NCBI GenBank assembly: GCA_039654915.1
Contig: CM077595.1
Span: forward strand, 89,693,501-89,757,500
DNA length: 64,000 nucleotides
From: Aquilaria yunnanensis
Taxonomy: Eukaryota > Streptophyta > Magnoliopsida > Malvales > Thymelaeaceae
Direction: 5' to 3'
Of this stretch, positions 1 through 11,165 are shown piece after piece. Both the position numbers and the translations under genes were made by a program. Below the pieces are notes generated by a model, which did not search any database, was not told where the DNA came from, and saw nothing but the letters and a program-made list of their open reading frames with translations. Every line of letters begins with the position of its first letter. Position 1 is the first letter of the stretch.

Positions 1-399
1 AGCTTTTTCATTAGTTTTCAATTTGACCCCAATATCCAAACTGCTTTTGAAATGGTCAATGGCAGCCACTTATACTTTAAGTGTGCCTGAAAAGTTTGAA
101 ATATTTTTTATTGACCGTTTCAAGTCTTATGCTTCAAAATACTAGTTTTTATGTAATGTAGCCCACATTAAATTAATCGTTGCTAACTTACCATCAACAA
201 GCCAGTGGCGAAAAAATAATGACCGTCGTTGTTACAAAAGCTGACCGTTGCTATGTGGTGATTGTTACTGTCGCTAAATTATTAGCGGTGAGTGAATTAG
301 CCGTGACGGTTTTAGCGATGGTTAACTGTTGCTACATCTACTTTAGCGAAAGCTAGTCGTCACTAACAATCTTTGCTAAAACCCTTTTTTTAAATAGTG
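1..399. mobile_element. Terminal part of a CACTA-like (En/Spm) transposon
   Basis: From about base 180 the sequence repeats short motifs of the GCTAAA / TTAGCG / GACCGT kind on both strands, and it ends in TTAAATAGTG at 390-399. Read from the other strand this gives a CACTAT terminus followed by GGGTTTTAGCAAAG. Dense subterminal repeats of this kind next to a CACTA terminus are typical of plant CACTA elements. The other end lies outside the window, so the 3-bp target duplication cannot be checked. No transposase frame is visible in this part. Confidence 0.45.
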
Positions 400-1395
400 C
401 ACTGGGTGGCCAAGAAATTTTTCTTTACACCAACTTGTAAATAAGACTTAAAAATCTTCTCCTGGCATCTAACAGTTGTAATGAAGAATTAAAATGTTCT
501 TGTCCTTGTCATCATTGGACCACACCTTTGAATAATGCTTCATTACCCCTGTGATGACCTTAACTATCCTATTCTTAATTGCCTCAAACACAGGTTTTCT
601 GACTTCAAGCCTTACAAACTGTAACTCTCCTAAAAGTGAGATTTCTTGGCATATACAGCTTAGTACCTCTTAAGTTCGCATATGCCTTAGTTTTATTTCT
701 TATATGAATTTGAACATAGGAACTGTGTTCAAGGAACATCAAAGCTCATCATTATGGTGTAGCTAGGTTAAACATTTTAATCATGAAAATTGGAAATGGA
801 TGGACTTGTAGACATTTGTTCTTATACTAAAACATCACAGGCTTTGGCTTAGCATTAATTTCCAGTAGTTTGCTTAATCCTACATGAGCAAATATAAATT
901 TCTTTCATTCTTTGTATTACAACTTGGAAAATTAGACGCAAAGTCTAAACACAAATGCATCCCTGTTTGGTAACTTTTAATGGGGGTAAGTGAATGGAAT
1001 TTAAGATTTAGAGGGTAAGTGTAGGTTTTTGAAAATAAGGGAATAAGTGTACGCTAGCTTAAACATTAAGAGTTTTTTGCAAATTTCTCAAAGATCAATT
1101 ATTTCAGTTACCTAAATAACCAAGTAAGAGCGGCTTTACACTAGGGGGTAGGGGTAATTGCCCCCACTGAAATTTTGTAAATCTTTGGGTGCCTAGATAT
1201 GTCTTGAAAGAATAGTTCCTTGTCAAATATTTTTACTTGTAATGCCCTCACAAAATCTTTAAACTTTTAAAACCTTAGAATGTATGAGTATTAAGTACAT
1301 TAGTATAGTCCTTATTCTATCATTTTACCTTCACTTATTGACCAATAAGTAAAAATTTAAGGAGTATAATAGATGGATTAGTCACAAATTCAGGC
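400..1395. other. Intergenic, no gene seen
   Basis: AT-rich sequence with stops in all frames. Around 970-1170 phrases such as 'gggggtaagtg' and 'gggtaattgcccccactg' resemble ends of the foldback MITEs seen elsewhere in the window, but no matching partner end was found. Confidence 0.5.
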
Positions 1396-2108
1396 TAGGG
1401 ATATAAATGGGCTGAGCTAAGTCTAAGCCTACTGGAGTCAAGCTCCGCCCCTTAAATTATTGGTACTGGGCTTGAACTCGGATTTTAAGGTTTGAGCACA
1501 ACTCAAGAAGGGCTTGAACTTGACCTGTAAACCTGCTAGGCGTGAAGTTACAATTATGACTAAAATGTACGAATTTAACACTTGAGGCCTAATATGGCAT
1601 AAACACATTCTTGAAGATCAATTTGTAATTATTCATAAAGTTTTGTCAAAGTAAAAAAAAAAAAAGTGCAAACTAGAGATACAATAATGGCAACGGGGCA
1701 AAGATGGAGAAGATGCCAAGGATAGTGGTAGATGAGAGAAAGAACTGTGTGGTAAAGGTAAGGCCAGTGGAGGTAGGGTGGAAAGGGTTAGGGAATGGAG
1801 AGATGCGAGGTAACAAACGAGGTGGCAGAGGAATGATGGAGCTGGGGCTGAGCAGCGGTAAGGGAGAGCACAAGGAAAGGAATGGGAAGTATAATTTTAG
1901 GATGAGTTCACTTAGGACTTATAAATTTATGAAAATTAAGCCTAAGTGGGGATAATATATGAAAGTTTAACTGTGCTCAATAAGAATTAGGGTCTATCCT
2001 CACTAAACTAAGATTCAATCCATTTAAATACTGAACCTAAAATTAAGCTCAAACTCAAGCTCAATAAAACTTAGGTAAAGTTCAAGCTCAGCCGAATAAA
2101 ATCCCCCA
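1396..2108. mobile_element. Possible hAT-like non-autonomous element
   Basis: The left end TAGGGATATAAATGGGCTGAGC (1396 on) and the right end GCTCAGCCGAATAAAATCCCCC (to about 2107) are imperfect inverted repeats. Further in, 'aagctc/gagctt'-rich tracts also pair (about 1430-1560 with 1985-2095). The interior (1670-1950) has short open frames that match nothing I know. No clear 8-bp target duplication was found. If real, its right end sits about 110 bp from the first G-box of the PRR promoter. Confidence 0.35.
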
Positions 2109-2217
2109 TGTTTACACGCTTAATACAGGGTCCAGCTGTGGCACTGGAGCACGTTCCTCGGTTTCCCGAATCTTTAACCACACCTGAAAGCCACAAATCC
2201 AGATTCTCCAGAAAGCT

Positions 2218-2223
2218 CACGTG
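2218..2223. promoter_or_regulatory. G-box upstream of the PRR gene
   Basis: A perfect palindromic CACGTG, 131 bp upstream of the TATA box. G-boxes are bound by bHLH (PIF) and bZIP (HY5) factors, and PRR proteins associate with G-box-containing promoters. Binding here is inferred. Confidence 0.5.
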
Positions 2224-2321
2224 TCACTCTCCGAACCATCAGATCTGGAGCGCCACCCACGACGCCCTGACGTGGCAACCAGTTCAAAATTATCTTGCCT
2301 AACCGAGGCACAGATGCCCAA

Positions 2322-2327
2322 CACGTG
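2322..2327. promoter_or_regulatory. Second G-box upstream of the PRR gene
   Basis: Perfect CACGTG, 104 bp from the first copy and 22 bp before the TATA box. Nearby ACGT cores (CCACGTC at 2341) add to a light/clock-type promoter signature. Confidence 0.5.
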
Positions 2328-2348
2328 TCCCTTTCGGGACCCACGTCG

Positions 2349-2356
2349 TATAAAAT
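2349..2356 (+). promoter_or_regulatory. TATA box of the PRR gene
   Basis: TATAAAAT in a locally GC-richer stretch, about 490 bp before the start codon. It predicts a transcript start near 2380 and a leader of about 450 nt carrying several ATGs (for example 2404 and 2467). A second, closer start site cannot be excluded, because the two evening elements lie downstream of this TATA box. Confidence 0.5.
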
Positions 2357-2529
2357 CGAGCTCATCCGCGCTGCGGCGTCCCCACAAAGAAAAATCGGAA
2401 GCAATGGCGAGGAACACGCCACGTCATCCCGTTCAACCCGAAACCAATGGCTGCCCACCTTTTGATATGACCCCTCTTGCGAAATCAAAAGAGAGAAGGA
2501 AGAGAGAGAAATTCATCGGCACAGGCGGA

Positions 2530-2538
2530 AGATATTTT
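2530..2538 (-). promoter_or_regulatory. Evening element 1 (CCA1/LHY/RVE site)
   Basis: AGATATTTT on the + strand, the exact complement of the evening element AAAATATCT. It lies 300 bp upstream of the PRR start codon. In Arabidopsis, Myb-like CCA1/LHY/RVE8 proteins bind such sites in PRR promoters. Confidence 0.6.
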
Positions 2539-2677
2539 ATGCGGTTTTCGCGGTTGTGAGCGAAAGTTGTTTCTCAAAGAATTTCTGAGGGCGTTTTTGT
2601 TTCGCCCTTTCGCTGGTCGCCCTTTTCTGTATTTTTTGTTTTTTAGTTTTCCACGAGCACAAGAGAAGGGATTATTC

Positions 2678-2686
2678 AGATATTTT
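2678..2686 (-). promoter_or_regulatory. Evening element 2 (CCA1/LHY/RVE site)
   Basis: A second exact AGATATTTT on the + strand, 148 bp from the first and 152 bp before the ATG. Two perfect 9-mers with the same orientation this close to a clock gene are unlikely to be chance, though the region is T-rich. Confidence 0.6.
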
Positions 2687-2837
2687 TGCAGGGCTTTTGC
2701 TTAAGGATGAGGTTAATTGGATAGTCTATCTATCTCCATCTACGTTTTCTTTCTCCTTTTTTCTTTGTTTTTGGCTGCCCTGCTTTCTCAGAAAATTCGG
2801 GTTTGTTTCGATTTTTCGGCGATCAGTGTTTTCGAGA

Positions 2838-5800
2838 ATGGCTGAAGTGGGGATGGAAGTGGAGTTGGAGGTTGAAGCGGCGAAGGAAAATTATGGATCG
2901 CCGGAGGTGGTCCGATGGGAGAAGTTCTTGCCTCGGATGGTGCTCCGAGTCCTCTTGGTTGAAGCCGACGACTCTACTCGTCAGATCATCGCTGCACTTC
3001 TTAGGAAATGCAATTACAGAGGTACTTGGTTGATCTCCTTTTCTACTGATGACTTGCTAATGTTACTGTTGAGCATTGACCAACAACCAAATAGGTTTGA
3101 ATGGAGGGTTCGTTCCCTTCTTTGTCGAAAAGCCCCAAATATATGTGATTCTACAGCCTCCTCCATCTTTTAATTGGTCTTTTATGGATATTGGTAGCGT
3201 GAAGCTGATCATTTGCTGTGATCGTTTCTGCAGTTGACGCAGTTTCTGATGGATTAATGGCGTGGGAGACTCTGAAGGGACGACCGCGCAATATAGACCT
3301 GATATTAACTGAAGTGGAGTTGCCTTCAATATCTGGATATGCGCTGCTTACCTTGGTTATGGAACATGATATTTGCAAAAACATCCCTGTTATAAGTATG
3401 ATATGCTAGTAAACATGTCTTGTTATGTAATCATGTCTGCGTCGTTCTTGCTGATGAATTAGGAATCTAAACTGGTTAGTTTTTTTTCCCCGTTTTGTTT
3501 TCGCTCCTTTGGGGTTTAATACTCAGTGATGTCATCGCGTGATTCGATTAGCATGGTCTTGAAGTGCATGTTGAAGGGTGCAGCTGACTTCCTCATTAAG
3601 CCTGTTCGGAGGAATGAGCTGAGGAACCTCTGGCAGCATGTTTGGAGAAGACACATGGTATGTTGATCCCTTATTTTTTTTTTCTAGGAAAAAAGTTTTT
3701 TACTTTATCCCTGCAATTTGTAGATTTGGCTTCTTCGGGTTTTTGAATGAAGCAATGAACTAGGTGGTAATTTTGCGTTTGCTTTGCTGTTTTCATCAGC
3801 TTTCTGGTGGGCATCTCCCACAAAACTTACCTGTGGAGCAGGCCAACGTTGAAGCTACCGCCGAAAACATTGCTGAGAATGATGATGACTCAAGTGACTA
3901 TGCATCTTCTATGCAAAAAGATAAAAAGGGAAGCGGGAAGAGGAGTGATACAGAAGTAAGAGTCCTTTCCCTAGTTAGGGTTGTAAAGTTGTCTTCAACT
4001 TCTGCCTTGATTGCTGATTTAGTGCTATGGAAGTTATAGTTATCTTGCATGTCCGAGGAATTCCCTGACACCCTAGTTGGCTGCTACCGTTATAGCTAAG
4101 TGGCTGCAACATTCTCTTCCTTTTACTTGGGTGCTTACTGACTGATAGAATAATCTTAATTACAAATATCAATTCCTAGTTGACATTTGTGCGAGGGGGA
4201 TACTTATGAGTATATGGTATTGCTTAAAGCATCTGCTATCAGGACAATTTAAATTTCCAGATTTGGCTGACTTCATGAAGTTTCATAGACACTATGTTTA
4301 TCATGTCTTGTGCAGAGCTCCTGTGCAATGCCTTGCTTGGAGGATGAGAGTATGTGCATGCAAACAATGCAGGATTCCTCATGCATGAAGACCTTGAGTG
4401 TTTATTTCAGCAACACAGGCATACAGAAGCAGAAAAGCGGTCCAGAAATGGACAATGAAACAGCAGTTGCTGATTCTCAGACTCAAGGTAGGTTATTCCT
4501 GGGCTGTGTAATTTTCCATTTATTATATATCAGAATAAAATGGTTATGTCATCTGACAAGCTACTTCTGCAGAGAAGTCAAACAGATTAAGACCAAAGTG
4601 TCTTGAAGATGACCATGTTTTGGTTAGAACAACAAGTCAGGATGAAGGTATTCGGTTACAAAGTCACAGAGGAAATGCTAACATCAATTCAGAAATCCGA
4701 AACAGCAACAAGGAACAATATGACTGCTCTTCTGGAGCAATTGACTTGATTGGCTCTTTTGATAATTGCCTAAGAGGCAGTAATGATGTTGGTAGCTTCA
4801 ATGACAGTGCAAAGAAGTCATTATTTTCTCCTCCTTTGGAACTTTCCTTGAGAAGATCTCCTCCAAGTGGCTCAAAGAGTCAAAATGCCAACGAAAGGCA
4901 AACCCTGAACCACTCTGATGCTTCAGCCTTTTCATGGTAATGCTTCACTTTTTTTTTTTTTTTTTTTGTGGGCGTCAACAAAGCTGTTGATGTTGATGAT
5001 AAGGAGTGCATTTTGGCCATTTTGTATTAACTTAAATGCGTTTAGATTAACGTTTTTTGAATTGAACCAAAGGACATGACTTCCAACTTGAGCTACCACC
5101 ATCACCCTTCTGCTACCAGCCACCTGTACCTATACAGTTTCCAAATGCTCCACCCTTGTGTTTCTTTTCTTCTATCCTTTAGTTGAACTCTTTCTTGCCT
5201 CTGCAATATCTGTTTAACTTCCACATTTTCCTTATAAAAGTTCTGTCGGAGAATCGAGATATTAGCTAGATGTGAAGTCTTGAGCAATGCTGTTGTCATG
5301 AAGGAAATGTAGTAGAGATGGCTATGGCAGGCATAGGTCAGTGACTGCCTCCTAGATTTTCCTCCCAGCCCAATTTTCATGTTAAAATCTTGTACAACCC
5401 CTTGAAATTCTTTTAAGCAGGCATTCGTTGAAGGGCTGAGTCTTTGAATGGTGATGTTCATAGTCTTGTTGTTTGTAATTATGCTTCAGCTCTTCAAATT
5501 TTGTAGCCAGGGAGGTGGTAGGCCAGAAAATAAAAGGGTCGATTTACAGTTTTGTCTCGCTTGAAGACCACTGTATGAAACACATTAAACTATAGCTATA
5601 ACATCAAACACGACATTATGTGGGTAATTGGAGGTGAGAATGGTAATGGGGGAGGGTCCTCTGCTTCATAAAACTCTGAATCTTTGATTGTCATCTAAAG
5701 GTTGGTGATTTACCTACTTAGGTACAATAACAGCAAGGCATCACAGCCCCTAATTCCTAGACCATCTTGTGACGGAAGTGGTCTGAAGGAGAGGGAAAGT

Positions 5801-6768
5801 AAACATCACGAAGATCAATATCTAGAGGCAACTATTGCCACTTCTAAACCTGATGCTACATTGGGTGATAGTCAGGAGAAGGCGATGGCTCCATCTGCAG
5901 GTCAATCCGGGCAATCTGAATTGATGTTTTCGAGCAATCAACAGGGGCTTGGCTCTGTTCCAGGGATGATCTTAGAGAATGGACATGCTGCTCATGTTCT
6001 TGCCCCAGTGTTTTACGCACAATCTGGTTTGCCCCCTCCATGGAGTCCAAAGCCAGTAAAACAGCGAGAACATTCTCCCTTTGGTATGAGCACCTCCGTA
6101 CAATCAAACAGTCAAACTCATAGCTCGGAACAGGGTTACCATCAGTCAGGCGGAACAACCTACACCGTTGAGCAGAATGTCCATGAGCAGAACAAGGAGC
6201 ATGACCATGTGAAGTCTGGTTCCTCTGTTGATCAGAGTGCTAGTGGTAATCTGTGTAATGGTTCAACAAGTTATGATGATAAACAAAATTGTGCTTTAGC
6301 AGCAGGTACTCAAAAGGTAACAATCATCAGTGATAACAGTCATTACATTAGCGGTGGATCCAAAGGGATGGATTCTCATCGTTCAAGCCAGAGGGAGGCG
6401 GCCCTTCAGAAATTCAGACTCAAACGGAAAGATCGATGCTTTGAGAAGAAGGTACTTGCTAGTTTATTTCATCATTCAGAATATACAGAATATACTTACA
6501 GTAGCATAGCTTGCACCTACGTAAATGTGGAGGGCTGTGGCCAACAGCTGTTTTCGGTGCTCTTTATTGTTGATCTCCCAGTGTTTTCGCATCAGAGGAA
6601 GCTAGTTGTTTGACCGAATAAACTTTTATGCCCCAAGGTTTATTCTCTTACTTGAACGGATGGAATCTCTTTACCCAGGTTCGATATCAAAGTCGGAAAA
6701 GACTTGCAGAACAGCGTCCCAGGGTGAAAGGACAGTTTGTTCGTCAGGTCCAAGATGATACCCAGTAG
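2838..6768 (+). CDS. PRR5/PRR9-like: Pseudo-response regulator, PRR5/PRR9 (PRR95) clade, circadian clock repressor
   Basis: Exons 2838-3021, 3234-3395, 3527-3657, 3800-3955, 4316-4487, 4573-4936, 5722-6451 and 6679-6768 join in frame at GT-AG borders to give 662 aa. The receiver-like domain (about residues 34-155) has D44/D45 and K140, but Glu88 replaces the phospho-acceptor Asp, the mark of a pseudo-receiver. An EAR-type LELSL motif is at 357-361, as expected for TOPLESS recruitment. The C-terminal CCT domain (about 614-656), which contacts DNA, is split by the last intron and complete. In known plants PRR5/7/9 repress CCA1/LHY and output genes during the day; that role is inferred here. The start was chosen because it is the first ATG in frame with the pseudo-receiver, followed by an acidic N-terminus. 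PRR5 versus PRR9 is not resolved by eye; synteny favours PRR9. Confidence 0.93.
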
Positions 6769-7150
6769 GCGATGCTGATGAACATAAAACGTGATGGATG
6801 CTTCCAGCCAATAACTACGGAGAGCTATTCCAGCAGAGAGCTGCAGAAACACTTCCCTGTGCAGCTTCTCCGGAATGTGCAGAACAACTTGATGTGGGAG
6901 AGATGATGCAAAACCGAAAAATGTTGAAAGCTGGTCTGTATTGTGGTGAATATGAATTTTTTCTCTTTTTGATTCGACTGGAAAGAAAAATGATTGGGGA
7001 TTTGCTGTTGTATTCCTGTGATTATATGCTCTTGTCGGGAATTTGACTGACTGTAGTTAGGAGTGGTTAGGCTTTGCAGTGTGAAATGCTGGTAGTAGTT
7101 GATCCCATAGGGTAAACAATAGGGTTTTGTACGATATTATGACCCAATGT
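6769..7150 (+). other. Probable 3' UTR of the PRR gene
   Basis: T- and G-rich sequence after the TAG stop with no further coding signal. The open frame at 6798-7046 overlaps it and shows no family features. No canonical AATAAA was found, so the transcript end is not placed. Confidence 0.4.
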
Positions 7151-8203
7151 CAATGATTTAAGAGATTTAGTATGTATTTTTTTTTTTTATTAGATTGAGG
7201 TGGGGAAAAAATATAAGAGGTTTATTTGCACAAGAATGTTGCATCTGTTCGTGTGGAACCGCTGGAATTGCCTGAAGTGGCTCAAGCCCGCAGACGTTAG
7301 TGCTTGGCTCCCCCTGACCCTGAGAGAAGATGAGGCTGGTCAAGCGGTGGCTGTGGACTGGCCACACGAGGGCCAAGTGGAAATTTAACACCGGTGGTTC
7401 TGCTCTCACTCGGTGGTGGTCTAATCCGTGACGAGAATGATAGAGCCCGTCTAATGGATCGAAATTTTGGGTGATTCTGGTTATTCGAATGACGACGTGT
7501 CACCATTTGTTATGGTGACAAAAGGTCACGTTCCAGTTTTTATCGTGGCCACCAGGCCATCACTCGTGTATTTGCTTGTGAAGATAATATTTGAGATATA
7601 GGTGTCATATATAAATTATAAATTTATGTGGCAAACTGTTATCGAACAAGTAAATTGAAATGGACACTGTCCGTTGTGGCTCTGAAATGCATTGATTTCA
7701 TGGTTCAATATGTTTATAGTTGGTGACTAACTATAGGTTCTCAGTTTGCAATTTGCCTTATCAAATTCTTTAAACTTTTGATAACCTTGAGACTATACGT
7801 ATTATGCTGAATATGGGTTCTTAATTTATAACTTGCTCTTCTATAATTGACTAATGAATAACAAGCTGATTACTTGTAATTTAACAATAAATAATGTGAT
7901 TATTGCACAACAATTTCTCTTATTCGTCATCATTCATTTGTCTTATGTCTTAATGTCTTATCTCACGCTCTCGATGTTAATGAAATAATTCTTTGTTTTT
8001 AGTCTTGTTTTTTAAAAAGTTTTTTTTTTCATTTTTACTAGTTGTTTTTTACTTGCATGTGCTATAGCTTTATTTTTCTTAGTTTATTTTTTATTTAATT
8101 TTTCATTTAGTTTGAATATTAATTTTCATTTTATTTCATTGAAGAGTTACAAAAATAAATATATATCATAAACTCCACCGTGAAGACATATGCACCTTAA
8201 TCC
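7151..8203. other. Intergenic, no gene seen
   Basis: It starts with a poly-T tract, then a moderately GC-rich patch (7250-7560) with short overlapping frames on both strands that match nothing known. AT-rich DNA follows. No terminal repeats were recognised. Confidence 0.5.
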
Positions 8204-8419
8204 ACCCTATTTTAGTTCACTCTTTAGCTACACGTAGGAGCAATTTCTAATTTATACTCCATCCACAAATATTAACACTTTTTTATGCTTTGAATTTAAG
8301 TTTAAGTTGGTACCCTATTTTAGTCCACTCTTTAGCTACGCATAGGAGCAATTTCTAATTTATACTCCATCTATAAATATTAACACTTTTTTATGCTTTG
8401 AATTTAAGTTTAAGTTGGT
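8204..8419. repeat. 108-bp tandem duplication, two copies
   Basis: Copy 1 is 8204-8311 and copy 2 is 8312-8419. Both begin ACCCTATTTTAGT and end TTTAAGTTGGT, and differ at only a few bases (for example TACACGTAGG versus TACGCATAGG). The high identity suggests a recent local duplication. Confidence 0.85.
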
Positions 8420-9021
8420 TATTTCATAAAGTAATATTTAAATTAAAAGCTTTATATACATATAAAATTAACATATTTACAGTATTTGGTCATAATTGTT
8501 CAGTCTTTTATTCAATAAATGGACCACTAAAGTTACCGCATAGGATGTAATTTACGGGCTGCCAGTGGACACTGCATTTAATTATTCACGCAATGATCTT
8601 CTGCTGCATAGATTTGTAAATCTACTTCCTTATATTTTTTTTAAAAAAATGTAATTCTAGCATTTTTCTACCTATACTTGGTGTTGTACAGGCAAAATAA
8701 GTCCCTAAGGACAGTGTCCGAGACACGTGGATGTTCCCATGGTCTAGTTTTTCATAATTCGAGTCCTATCCAAAAGTTTTCAAAAGGAAAAAAATAAAAA
8801 AATAAAAAGGAATGGAATTGAAAAAGCGGATGAGTTAAAACTTAAAAGTGAGTAAAGAACGGAAGGTTGGGCAAAGTGTTATGTACATATATGTGAGGAA
8901 CAATATAGAAACCTAAGGAATCACATGCAGAGCATGGAGACACGTATGGTAAGCAAATATGAAGAGGGGAGGGGACCCAGAAAGTGGGCAGGGGCGGGTA
9001 ATAAGGCCAAGCCCAGTCGTG
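8420..9021. other. Intergenic, no gene seen
   Basis: AT-rich DNA. At about 8730-8790 'ccatggtctag' followed by 'aattcgagtcct' is weakly like the A and B boxes of a tRNA-derived SINE, but too degenerate to call. Confidence 0.4.
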
Positions 9022-9057
9022 GCCGTAGCCGTAGCCAGAGCCAGAGCCAGAGCCAGA
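9022..9057. repeat. Hexanucleotide microsatellite (GCCGTA)2(GCCAGA)4
   Basis: Six consecutive hexamers beginning GCC, in an otherwise AT-rich region. The two short minus-strand frames across it are low-complexity products of the repeat and not genes. Confidence 0.85.
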
Positions 9058-10019
9058 GTCATGAGCCACCTATCTTCTCTATCCAGGGGCAAGTGGACTA
9101 ACATAACAATCTTATCCTAATGTCGGTGCTCCCAAATTCCTGCTCTTACCCTTCACTAGGATCACCACCACACCTATTACTACTACCACTATACTTCTCA
9201 CCATCAACTCTTCCTTGTTTGGGGCCCAGAAACATGTTCCTAACTTCTATATGCTTTGGAAATTGGAGATGCATTGATTAAACACCACACCACACCACGT
9301 ACTCTCATTTCTTTTCTCCTTTTCCTTTTTTTTTCTGTCACTTTAAATTCTACCAGTAACTTTTTAAAATGGGTTGTATATATATATATTATTCACTCAA
9401 ATTCAGTGGTGAACCTATATAATGGCAGGGGTATTGCTGTTCTTCGGAAAATTTAAAAATGCATAAATATCAGTCATTTTCGCAGAAGTTTGGGACTGTT
9501 TGTGAGATTGTTTCCCAGCTATGGTGAAAGAAAATAAAGATGAAAGATAGTGGGGCATGCAATAGGGAGATGAGGACCACTACTTAATTATTCCACCTTC
9601 GTCCCCTTGAGCTAATATTTTTTTATTATGACACTACTCAACTTGCATATAGATTAAAATTCTATAAAATTAAAAGTTCAAAAAATATTATTTTTTTTCT
9701 TTTCCTTGGTTGAATGTGGAAAAAAAACATAAAAATTTAGTTATTTTCTAAAAAAATTATTGAAATAATTATTGATTAGATAAAATATTAATTTTCAAAT
9801 CATATAGATTCTAGACAACAGATCCGCGGAAGCAAAAATAATGGATCTCTTTTCATGTTGTACACAGCAAACTTCACATCGATCTACTTTTGACTTTGAG
9901 GGCGAGAATATGGTGCATGTGTACAATAAGATGACAGCCGTCAGTTGCTTAGAATGAGTACCCCATTCCCTATGTACCATATCGGTATCTGAACTTTGTT
10001 AAATTCGTTTAAATGTTAT
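9058..10019. other. Intergenic, no gene seen
   Basis: Low-complexity, AT-rich. It includes CCA/CAC-rich tracts at 9150-9300 and a short TA run near 9380. No terminal repeats or coding signal. Confidence 0.5.
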
Positions 10020-10243
10020 TCCCTCTTGAGTTTTTTATTTTTTTTAATTAAAGTTTAACTTGAATATATTTATATTAATATATATTAAAAAAATTAAAAA
10101 TAATTTCTAAAAATTATAATCTTTAAAATTTTATTTTTATATAAAATATTTATATTTTATAAATAAATTTGAAAGGAATAAAATTATAAATTAATTGTTA
10201 TAAATAGTAAAAGAGTTAGTTTTTGTGGGATGGAGAAAATATT
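10020..10243. mobile_element. Degenerate Stowaway-like MITE
   Basis: The interior matches the other Stowaway-like copies here: a TTAACTTGAATATATTTATA segment near the left end, then long A/T stretches with TAAAATTTTATTT. The ends (CCCTCTTGAG and GGGATGGAG) are decayed forms of CTCCCTCCGTCCC. Confidence 0.4.
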
Positions 10244-10539
10244 AAATACTACTAAAAACTAATATAAGGTAAATTCTTCTATGGATCTATTAGTTTATTT
10301 TCATATCATTAGCTTGTTTTCATATTTTAAAATGGTATCCCACCTTAAGAATATCCTATCAAAGTCCCTTATATAATTATATTGTATATCCTAATTAGAT
10401 TCTTTACATCAATTTTATTATTAAATTTGATGAAAAATTTAGTGTGGTATTAATTTATAGTAAAATAAATGTAAAATAATATTTTTAATCCTCTAACTAT
10501 TCACATTGATAATTCCAAACCTTAAACTTTTAAATTAGT

Positions 10540-11165
10540 TTTACGTCCTTGCGGTACCCTACTTTTCCCCAAAATCCCGATCCCACCGCCCCCTCATACC
10601 TCCCACCATCGGATACCACCGCTCCGTCGCCTCCGCTTCTCACTCCAATTCCTCTTTTAATCCAACGCCTCTTTCATCTACGACAGTTGTTCCAGTGGTC
10701 ATGCCCGCTCCGATCTGATCGAGACCTTCCCAATCTTAAAAAAAAATGCTTGGAATCGCAATCGATGCCAACCAACAGCAAGAGACAGCTTTTGAAATCC
10801 CGACGCAGCTATTCGAGTTACCTCTTGGTGCATCCGACACGGGAATAATTTGGGTGAGGTTCGATTTCTCACAATGAAAACAAAATCGGAGATCTCACAA
10901 CAAAATCAAAGAACTCCTGCCAGCCCTTCTCCTCAGTCAACAAGTGCAGCTGTCCTCCGCCTCAGTAGGCTTGCGAGGACCGGCCAGCCTCCAAGCCCTC
11001 AGCACTACTCGCCGTTGCCACTATGGGGCTGCCTCAGGCCTGCTCAGTGCTCGATTTGAAGTCGAGGTTCCAGATTTACTGTCCAATATCTTGCATCAGA
11101 ATTGACCGCAACTCCATGGAGGCCGCCATCTCCGGGCCCTAGATTCCTCTTTCGGTATCAGAATT
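10540..11165. other. GC-rich island, possible captured gene fragments
   Basis: This patch is much richer in G+C than its flanks. It holds three overlapping short open frames on the + strand: 10549-10848, 10746-10877 and 10850-11059. The last encodes a Ser/Pro/Thr-rich stretch (SEISQQNQRTPASPSPQS) faintly like the N-termini of plant WEB/coiled-coil proteins. None is a recognisable complete gene and there are no convincing introns. It may be exon pieces carried by a transposon, but I could not find matching terminal repeats. Confidence 0.3.

Noticed and set aside
2174..2488. 104-aa minus-strand open frame over the PRR promoter
   Set aside because: Overlaps two + frames in the same GC-richer DNA and covers the TATA box and both G-boxes' surroundings; no family motif.
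5102..5461. 119-aa minus-strand open frame in PRR intron 6
   Set aside because: No recognisable domain, lies fully inside an intron and shows no promoter of its own.
9022..9104. Minus-strand small proteins with Gly-Ser or Ala-Leu repeats
   Set aside because: Pure translations of the hexanucleotide microsatellite.
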